From Inonotus obliquus (taxonomy: Eukaryota; Basidiomycota; Agaricomycetes; Hymenochaetales; Hymenochaetaceae), in the NCBI GenBank assembly GCA_032164295.1, contig JAJHTX010000005.1, forward strand, positions 2,232,001-2,296,000: DNA of 64,000 bases, read 5' to 3'. Of this stretch, positions 47,974 through 56,900 are shown piece by piece. The translations under genes and the position numbers were made by a program. The notes beneath the pieces were generated by a model, which was not told where the DNA came from, searched no databases, and saw only the letters and a program-made list of their open reading frames with translations. Each line of letters starts with the position of its first letter. Within the stretch, counting starts at the first letter, position 1.

Positions 47974-48805
47974 ATGTCCTTTATACTCCCTTCCTTCTTC
48001 GCTGCGCCTAATCTTTTCGACTGGCATCGAACTGGGCTTCCTACTTCTCAATTTGTTCTATCGACCTCTGATAATGATATTCTCTCTGCAATCTATGTTG
48101 CCGAAGTTGATCCGGGTGGGCGCCCTTTCCAATATGTCCGTACCTGTAGCTTTGAGTCAATGATGTACTACTGGATCTTCGACTGTCCACCTCCTTCTCT
48201 CACCGACCTGTTTTACTTCTTCTGTCTTCGAGTCAATCTTTTTTCTCCCTTCTGTCAATGTGCATGTCTTGAAACGTGTGGGTTTGGCACTCATGCCGAA
48301 AATTGTCCGGTTCGCATCGTCCAGGTTCAGCTCATTGTGAGTAGTCAAATTGCGTTGATCTTACTTGCTCTTTCTTCTAATTCTTTGCTTATAGAACCGT
48401 GCCCGCTGCATGCATATACATGGCTGTAGCCTTGGTTTCCACGCCCGTCTAGGTTATCCACGCACTTCTTCTACTCAACCGGTCACCAAAGGAGAGTCTG
48501 AGGTTTTGTTCAAGCTCCTTCGATGGGAGAATGATCCTTCTGCTCGCACTTTCATGTTATCGAACCTTTCCGAGACCCGTTATTTACTGGCTTCCTATTT
48601 CACTCCTGAGACACTTCCTTCTTTCGAGTATTTGTCCATGCTCGATGCAACTAACACTCCCGTTACTGCATATGCCATTGATCCTTCTTCAACTTTCTTG
48701 ATTCAATCGACTTCTTCCTCTGCATCATCATCATCATCATCATCATCATCATTATCACTTCCTTCAAATGACTCCGCTTCTTCCTCATCTACAGTGCGCA
48801 ACTGA
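47974..48805 (+). CDS. Opposite-strand spliced gene inside the LTR retrotransposon, Cys/His-rich
   Basis: Begins MSFILPSFFAAPNLFDWHRT at 47974. A canonical 58-nt intron (48337-48394, GTGAGT ... TTCTAAT ... TATAG) joins VRIVQVQLI to NRARCMHIHGC in frame, and the ORF ends at TGA 48803. The product is about 258 residues. The middle holds many Cys and His (FCQCACLETCGFGTHAENC, then RCMHIHGC) and could bind zinc; the second half is acidic/aromatic (ESEVLFKLLRWENDPSARTF, LASYFTPETLPSFEYL), and the tail is poly-Ser from an ATC/TCA repeat. It runs against gag-pol and its 3' end overlaps the end of pol by about 103 bp. I do not recognise the family. An intron on this strand survives retrotransposition because the genomic RNA is the other strand. 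Confidence 0.6.
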
Positions 48806-51800
48806 TTCTGTTCCTTCTTCTTCTTTTCTTCTTTGCGCAATTCTGAACTATCCTCCTTCCATTCCATTAGCAGTTTCTGTAATGCCTCCTTATCTCGTGC
48901 GATATATGGGACAAGTCTGAATGCTGCTACCTTATTCCGTCGCACTCCTCCATTTACTTCTCGAAGGTCATATGCTCCTCCCTGAGTATGGCGAATTACG
49001 ACCAATGGTCCTAAGTATCGAGGTTTGGTCTTTCGATTCATTTCCTTTTCGACTTGTGTGTTTCTCATTAGTACAAAATCTCCTGGCTCGAATTGATGAG
49101 TACTGAGTCTTTTGGCAAATCGTCGCTCAAAATGCTCTTTTGACTTGAACCGCATTTCTGTTAATGTCTTAGCCGCTTGTTCCAAGTCTTCCTCTCTCTT
49201 CTCCAGCTGTCGAATTCGCAGAGCCAAAAGGTCTTCTGTCGACATATTGTCTGTGAATTCTTGTACTAGAAATGTAGCTTCAAATAAATCGAGAGGTAGT
49301 ACTGGTTCGACACCATGAAGTAGAAAGAATGGACTGAATCCAGTCGAGCGAGTTATCGTGATCTTGTCTGCGAAGAAGGCAGTATGTACTTTGTTAGGCC
49401 ATGATACGATCTGACCTTCACATGCCTTGACAATCGATTCTCGGATTATAGCATGACTTCTTTCGACTACTCCATTGGCTTTTGAGTTGTATGCTGAGAT
49501 TTTTACTTGAGGGATTCCATATCGATTCATCAACTTGGTAAATGCTCCCTTCACCTCAGGTCCATTGTCTGTTACTACCCTTCCAACTGCTCCATACCGG
49601 CATAAGATATCTTCCCAAAAGAACTTAGCTAAGGCTGCTGCATTTGATTTCTTCAATGCACGACCCTCACTAGCTCGAGTTAGGTCATCTCTTGCTGCTA
49701 CAATATACCTGAATCCTTTTGCTACAGGCATGTTCATTACGTCGACATGTATCTTTACAAAGATTGTTGCCGGGGTTGACATAATGAGAGGAATTTCCAC
49801 CTTCTTAGTGCTTCGAACTTGGCATTCATTACACGATTGTACATGATGTTTCACATGTGATCTCATGAATGGCCAATAGAATCTCCGTCTGAGAAGTTCA
49901 TAGGTAGCGAATTCTCCTCTATGTCCAAGTTCTTCATGTGCCTTTACCATGATCTCGAATCTTTCCTCTAGATCAAAGATAACTTTGAGAGGATTATCTC
50001 TTCCTTTCTTGTACATAGTCTTGTCTTGTGTGTAGAAATGCGATGCTTTCTTCAAGAATCTCTTCCTATCCTCCACTCGAGTGAATTCTGGTATTTTGAG
50101 AGTAACCAAAAATCGGAATATCTCTAAAAGATTTTTATCTTGATCCTTTGCGGAGATAGTAAATGACGGATGTTCTTCTTCATTGGTAGAACCGAATGGT
50201 ACACCAGTAACCATTAATGCGATCTCGTCCAGGAATTCATCGTCAAATTCTTCAAAATCTTCCTCTAATGGTATTCTTCGAGAAAGACCATCTGGCCCTT
50301 TAAACCGAGTCGCTGATACATGTATCAGTTTAAAGTCGAATAATAATATTCCTTGGATCCATCGATTTATAGTCGCATTAGGTTGTAAGTCCGGCTCATT
50401 GAGCATTCCTTTAATATACTTTGCATCCACTTCAACTTGAAGATTCTTGACTCCAAATATGTAAAGACGATAATGGCGTAGAGCTCTGAAGAGTGTTACG
50501 CTCTGCGCTGTCAGAGACGTCGATCCGCAGATCAAAGACGTCGACGGCTGCAAAAGAACGAGCTACCACTTGATCACAAAAGACACGAGGTCTGCGACGT
50601 AGGTGATAGTACTAGATTAGAACGTCTATCTAATATACAGGTATCATACGACTTACCTGCGACGTAGGTGATAGTACTAGAACAAGAGAGTGGGGAAACC
50701 CTAACTCTCTGATCCAGCCTTATATACACAGACATCGCGGGAAAGCTTTACATAAACTGTACAGTATAAACAAAGACAAACAGAAACAAAGGAAAAAAGG
50801 GAATGGCGGGATAAAGTTGTTATAGATTGTGATTAGCTAAGCCAGTAGAGATTAAGTGAAAGAACGTGGTTAAAACGAAAGTAAACATGCATTGACGAAA
50901 TAGAAAGAAAGGCCGTATGAGGAAGAAAGGAAAAAGACGTCGTAACAAAGAGTCCATAAAGCTCTAGTTTGGGTTGCGAATATCTCGATTCCCGTTCATT
51001 CATTGGTAGAGATCCATATCGCGCTGGTCTTCTCCTTCCACTTTCATCTTCTTGGGATAGAATAAACCCTACTGCGATAATGCTTGAGTCCACAGATAAT
51101 ACCACAGGTAGTTCTGAGTTATAGTCGATTGGATGTAATGCTGGAGCTGAGGTTATTAGCTTCTTCATAGCATTGAAGGCTTGTTGTCTTCGCTCATCCC
51201 ATACGAACTCCATTGTGCTTCTTGTAAGCTCAGTTAGTGGCCTTGCTATTGCTGAATAATTCTGGATCCATATGCGAACAGTGCCGCATAGACCTAGAAA
51301 TCCACGGACTTCTTTGACAGTTGTCAATGGTGGCCATGTTAGAATCTTCTGTACTTTGCTGTCATCAGGTAACCGTCCTTCTGGAGTACATTTTTGTCCT
51401 ACGATGGTTACTTCAGGCCTTGCTACCTGAGTCTTCTTGGGCGAGAATGTAGCTCCTGCATGTCCTACTCGATGCATTATTCTATGCACATCATTTGCAT
51501 GTTCCCAAATAAATCGGCGAATTCCAGAGTTTTCAGCTAATGTCTCCGGGTTTCCATCTTCCTTAAGGTACATGCTGGTAGGTCCTTTGATAGGTAAATC
51601 GTCGATAAAGATATTGGCAATATCGGGGATCTCTTGTTGAAGAATAAACACCATACATTTCTGAAATTCTGCAGGCGAGTTTGTGAATCCCATTGGCATG
51701 GATGTGATTCGCAATAGGCCCAATGGTATATAAAACGAAGTTAGATCGCGACTTTCAGGTGCTAATTTTCGAGCGTCAAATCCCCAAAATAGATCGAAAA

Positions 51801-52563
51801 CCGTATAACATGATCGTCCTGCAAAAGGTTCCACGAAGTCATCCAACACTGGTGGTAAACCTGCATCTCGAATTGTTACTGCATTTAGGACTTGAAGGTC
51901 ATGCACAATTCTGAGCTTTCCATTCTTCTTGGCTACACTGAACCATCGAGATCGATATGATGCCTGACTTGGTTCATATACTCCTGCCTTGATCTTCTCT
52001 TTCAACATTCGAATAATTTCATCCTTAGCGGCAGGTGGGATTGGAATATTCTTGTGCTCCCATGGGATATGTGGGATTACAGAAATAATGTATGGTGAGA
52101 AGTAGTCTTCTCGGAACGTTCCTCGATGTGTTTCTTCAAAGGCTAGAGTCCGTTCATTGATCTTGAATATATGTGTGAATAATTTTTCTTCCTCAGGCCA
52201 TAAGAATCCATCATCGTTGATGTGCAATTCTTTTAGCCTTTCCAATGTCAACCTTTCCGAAGGTTCAAATTCTGGTGGGTGCATTGGAAGATTAGGTAAC
52301 GTGAGTAGTGGATCTTCTGGAAACTGTCGAGTGACCCGTGCATCTTCAGGAAATATTCCTGGAATTGGTTTGACTTTCCTATCCACTCGCTTGTATGCTG
52401 TAAAACTTTCTTTCATCATCCCTTTCCTTTCTTCGAGTTCTCCTATCCTTGCCATAAATACTTTGCCTTGCCGATGCTCATTTCCTTGAAAGTTATTTTC
52501 TCTGAACTCCTTCTCCCGATTTGCGAAAGTTAAATTGTGAGACTCGACTCGGGTCCAAAGATC
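48703..52563 (-). pseudogene. pol: pol (RT - RNase H - integrase), interrupted by a solo LTR
   Basis: The coding part probably begins at 52563, after a good 3' splice site (TTATTATTTCAG). RT blocks: WFSVAKKNGKLRIVHDLQVLN, VFDLFWGFDARKL, SMPMGFTNSPAEFQ, and the catalytic box IFIDDLPIKG (F in the first position of the YxDD box). The connection and RNase H follow (VKEVRGFLGLCG; LSVDSSIIAVGFILSQ; PKLELYG). At 50947 the frame runs into a 454-bp insertion; it resumes at 50493 with RALRHYRLYIFGVKNL. Integrase has HEELGH...CNECQ (HHCC), then IHVDVMNMP, VVTDNGPEVKG and ANGVVERSHAIIRE (D, D, E). The tail is poly-Asp/Glu, ending at 48703. The insertion brings stop codons, so this pol is non-functional as it stands. 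Confidence 0.9.
50494..50947 (-). repeat. Solo LTR of another retrotransposon, nested in pol
   Basis: 454 bp with TG...CA ends, TGTTACG at one end and CGTAACA at the other, flanked by perfect 5-bp duplications AAGAG (50489-50493 and 50948-50952). It has a TATA-like TGTGTATATAAGG (minus strand, near 50718-50730) and two copies of CGACGTAGGTGATAGTACTA (near 50595 and 50661). No internal coding region remains, so it formed by LTR-LTR recombination. Strand follows the TATA box. Confidence 0.9.
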
Positions 52564-52979
52564 CTGAAATAATAAAAAATGTCTGAAAGTTCTAAGAGAG
52601 ATTGATCCTATCCTAATTCCAGACTTGAAAAACATCAGAAAAATAAAGAAAATAATTTTTCCTAATTTATCTGAGAGTGAGAACCATAATACGAAAGTCA
52701 GAATGTCCAATACTTCAAAACAACTAATTTTGTACCATTTATTTAAGTGGGGGTTGATTGGTGATGAAAAGAAATTATGAATAAAGTGGAGGTTGATCAA
52801 TAAATAAATAGAAACATTGAGTGAGGGGTGATTGCGCATTTGAAAATTATGAGTCAGAAATAAATGGCAAATTTCCAAATTTAGACATAGTAGGTGGGTA
52901 GAGGCTGAGTCGAAAGGCCAATTCCCAAATTGAAATAAATGGAGAAATGAGCATTGAAAATGAGTGAGCACCGGCGCAA
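52564..52979 (-). other. AT-rich spacer or intron between ORF2 and pol
   Basis: About 416 bp of AT-rich sequence. It is open in the pol frame, but the translation is hydrophobic and low-complexity, unlike coding sequence. It ends in a pyrimidine-rich acceptor TTTTTTATTATTTCAG. I read it as an intron or leader of a spliced pol mRNA; the donor was not found. Confidence 0.5.
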
Positions 52980-53939
52980 TTAAAAAGGACTAATATTAGA
53001 GGAAGAGAGGTTCCACTCATCTGCATTGGAACTGATTCCACTTTCATACCCTAGTGAGTCAGGTGATGTTGCTCCATCTCTGTTGTTGCGTAGCGTTACT
53101 GGTTGAGGAAGTACCTCCCAATCTTCTTCTGGCAACCTGGCATGAGCAATCTCATCTATCAACTCCGTAATTGGGTCATAAGGAAGGTGTGGTCCAATAG
53201 TGTAACTCTCCTTGCATAGGTCATGTGCGTGGGCAATGGCTTCGTTGAGACAGACTAACCATAGGTATTCTTCTTCTCTGAGGATCTGGCATCCCTTCAA
53301 CGGAGCAGGAATGTACAATTCCAGGTCTCGAGCAACAATGTGAAAACGTCGGCACATATGGAGAGAAGTGGTTCCATCCTGGTGCATCTCCATCCTGGTC
53401 ATAGGTTCCATGAGCTCGGAGCTGTAGTCATGTTCTAGCAACTTGGTTGCGTACTCCACCAGCATTTTCTTCACTCTCTCCCATTCTTTCGACAACTCTT
53501 CCAACATCTCTGGTGGCATCAAAGCCCAATATCTTCCGTTACAGGCACAATCTGCAAGTGAAAGCTGAAGGTGGAGGTCGATAAGGTGTATCCAGAGCTG
53601 AGTGATTTCATCACGAAGGGGCCAGTCACTGTACTGGGCCAACGGAGCATAAAGAAGGTAGGAGCCCATCTGGTGTTGGATAGGCAGTGTGCTGATGGAC
53701 CTGCGTACTCGTGCTTCAAACTGATCCAACCTCAATACTGTTCCTTCATACGGTACAGCTTGTCCTTCCAAAAATCGTGCAGTGCTGATACCATCTTCAG
53801 TGTCAACAGGTTCAATTGGTGTCCATTTGATGCCCCGGGGTGACAGAAGAAGAGTACCGATCTTGTTCATGGAGCTGTCGTGCACTTTCTGCATGTAGTA
53901 TGCGAAGTCTGAGGTAGGGAGTCGAAGTGCTAGGACCAT
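52980..53939 (-). CDS. Unknown accessory ORF of the LTR element, 319 codons, in frame with gag
   Basis: Begins MVLALRLPTSDFAYYMQK and ends SSSNISPF. It is helical and aromatic (QLWIHLIDLHLQL, MLEELSKEWERVKKMLVEYATKLL, EEYLWLVCLNEAIAHAHDL), with no zinc knuckle, protease, RT, signal peptide or membrane span. It lies exactly nine codons after the gag stop (TAG at 53964-53966) in the same frame with no other stop between, so it could be translated by readthrough or as a separate protein. No known domain is recognised. Confidence 0.7.
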   Translation of the reverse strand: MVLALRLPTSDFAYYMQKVHDSSMNKIGTLLLSPRGIKWTPIEPVDTEDGISTARFLEGQAVPYEGTVLRLDQFEARVRRSISTLPIQHQMGSYLLYAPLAQYSDWPLRDEITQLWIHLIDLHLQLSLADCACNGRYWALMPPEMLEELSKEWERVKKMLVEYATKLLEHDYSSELMEPMTRMEMHQDGTTSLHMCRRFHIVARDLELYIPAPLKGCQILREEEYLWLVCLNEAIAHAHDLCKESYTIGPHLPYDPITELIDEIAHARLPEEDWEVLPQPVTLRNNRDGATSPDSLGYESGISSNADEWNLSSSNISPF

Positions 53940-53963
53940 TCTGGCGCAAAGGGCATCCAGCAG

Positions 53964-56900
53964 CTAGTCAGCAGTCTCTACTTGGTCTGGAGGTAGGACG
54001 TCTACGTGTGGGTGTAGAATGGTATGGGTTTCTGTGCCGTCTGGGGTCTGGCTTGTCAACGTAGCAATTCTTCCTTCTACCATCACTGAATCTGGCTCTC
54101 CTACTTTCATACGTTCGAAAATTTCCACCAATTCTTCGACATTAACTGTCTCCGAGAGAGTCTGAGGGGTATTAGGGGGTGTCAAGAGGGTGGATGGGTC
54201 GTTAGAGGACATTTGGAGTGGTAGAGGGCTTGCTTTTGTGAGTTGAATGCACAGTATCACCAAAACTAGAGTATTGACAAAAAACGACAGCATACTCATT
54301 TTCTCCTTAATAACTGGTCTCCATCCTTGGCTTGCTGTCATCCTGACCTTGTCCTCAGTCTGTGTACTGCGCTTCGGACCGTCATTTTTGTTTGCAATGT
54401 CTTGGGGAAGGTTTCCGGCCATGTGTACTACATTCCTATCTTTCCGTGCATCTTTCACCTCTGGTAAGCTTTCCTTTCTGTTCCGCCCACTAATTCTGAT
54501 TCTTATGATTATAGAATCATCATCAGCATTCTCAGCACTTCCTTCACAACCATCTGGCTGGTCTGCAACTGTTATTTGCGTGCTAGAGGAGACAAGAAAG
54601 TCGGATTTGGAGTTTGAGTGGTTCTGGGCTTCTGGGCTGTCTTTGAGGTGTTCTCTTGCGTCTCCTGTGAGTTTCTGGTGTCTATCGTCGACTTCATGCA
54701 CTAACCTACTGCCCTGGGCGTCTCTGAGGTCTAGTGCATTCGTCTGTGGGCTGGGGAAGGTGTGGGGATGTGCCACATCACCATATCTGTGTCGTCGTTC
54801 ACCTCCCTGCATCTCGGTCAAATCTCCACCGATCTTCGTCATCTTAGGCTTGTTTGATTCGCGCTGACAAGGGCTTTCGATCGGTGTATCATACGTGTGG
54901 TTTGGTGCGTTCAGTGATGTCGGATTGCGATGTTGGGTCTGATAGGGGGTGTTACACAGGTGTGTGTTCACAAACTCTGAATTTCCCTTCTCAATTACTG
55001 ATCTCTTTCCTTGTGCCACTATCTGCATGGGTGTACTTGACATTCGCATGGTCTTTGGGGGTCTGTCAATGCTGCTTTCCTTGCTACTTGAAGGTCTTTT
55101 ATGGTCAAAAACCTCTCGTTTTGATTTTGGCCATATCTCCTTCATTTCTTGGTCGTTCTTGGTGATTCTAGGCTTGTTCTGTTTGTGTCGACCTCCCTTC
55201 CTGTGAAATGGGTCTGGTTGTAGCATGTGAGTCCTATTTCCATGCTGTCTGTTCCATATCTGAGTCGCATTTTTCGGATTTACTAGATTAGGCCATACCT
55301 TGACCGGGTGTCGTTCGTTTCTCTTCCTTGTGATATCGTTGGAATCTTCTCGTCGAGAGCTATCGGATCGGCTACTTGATTGTGCAAATCCGTCCATCGG
55401 TCGTTCAGCAATGCTAACTTTGAGCTTCCTTTTTCTCCGACGCGGTTTCTTCCGTAACTTTGTCGGATCTGCACCGTGCAGATTGTATGATGGCTTGGAA
55501 TGATCGGACGGATCACGGCTTTCCAACGGCGGTTCAATGACGGTGATCGGAACTGAACTCGCGGAGATATGAGATTTCGGAGATTTATGCATTTTCGGCT
55601 GTACTGACTTCTTCCCTTTATGCTTGTAGGCTTCCCCCCTCTGGTTTCCTGCTAGATATTCCTCACAGAGTGATTCCCTGTCATTGTGGACTACCTGGAG
55701 GGTCCCTGAGGCTGTATGAGGTGAGCCGATTTCGTGAAAATCCGAAAATAGTGCATTTAATAATGGATTGATCTCGTTTTCATAGTGATCCGACTCCATT
55801 TCCTTGGAGGAATAGAGTTCTTCTTCATCATTCCTAACTATGATGTCCTTCTTCGACATCATTAGTGTTGGGAATGGCTGTGACGTGCTAGCTTCTTGTC
55901 CATAATGATGGTGTTTTGAGTATCCTTCACTTCCGACACTCAATATACTTGATATTTCATCATCTGAATCTCGTAATTCTTCCTTCTTAGTCATTCCATG
56001 CTCATGCACACTTTGTGATGGCTGGTCTGGCTTCATCCTCATGGTCTGAGGATCACGTTGATCACTCTCATAATCCGACTCTTGACTGAACTTTGGTTTC
56101 TTTGGAGCCGTGAGTGACTCTAGGCTGTCTGTTTCTCCTGAGCCTCTCATTCGCTTTCGATAGATCCTGATATTAGGTAATTCTGAGTCACTTTGAGCTT
56201 CTTTTTTTTCTCTGTCTTCTTCATCCTCTATCAATATCAAATTCCTTGGCACTGATCTTTCTCCTGTTTCGATTTCCCATTCCTTGACAATACATTGAGT
56301 CGATGAGGGTGGAACTGAAAATGCAGTATATGCAGTCCCTTCTTCATTTCGAACTTCTTCCAATGCCTTCTCTCTTGTCTGAGTGAACTTCTCAAATAGA
56401 GCTTGGTAATCATCCTGATCATCGATATCAGGTTGAGCAGCGAACCATGTTGATGGATCATAGTCCCATGACTCATTGCTTCCATCAGGAGTTACTAGCA
56501 TCTCATATCTAGTCTTCGATCGAGTTGGATCTTCAGGGTCCTTGAATTGGAGATAAGTGCCATTAGGCCGTTCATCAATGGAGATAAGGTTTCCTCTCTG
56601 CCATGGTCTTCCAAGCAGTAAGTCGAATGGAACTTGGCTTCCAACATAGATGTTGCCTATGGTAATGATGCTTCCAATGTCAAGTCGAACTCCTGTGAGT
56701 AATCCTTCTAACATTCCTTGTCCTCCATTAGCATCGTTCATATTCATTTTCTGAGTTTTGTCAATGGGTCTTTGGATGAGCTGTGCGAATCGACTATGAC
56801 AGATGTTCATTTGCGATCCAGTATCGAGAATAGCATTGATGTCATGTCCTCCGCAATTGACTGTTAATCGAATAAGTCTGCCATGAGTCTTGGCAATCAC

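Noticed and set aside
48718..48760. CRISPR-like or regulatory array
   Set aside because: It is a simple TCA/ATC microsatellite. No array of spaced repeats was seen anywhere in the window, as expected for a fungus.
52564..52971. N-terminal 136 codons of the pol frame
   Set aside because: It starts with a GTG and reads as AT-rich hydrophobic low complexity. It ends at a clear 3' splice site, so it is treated as intron or leader.
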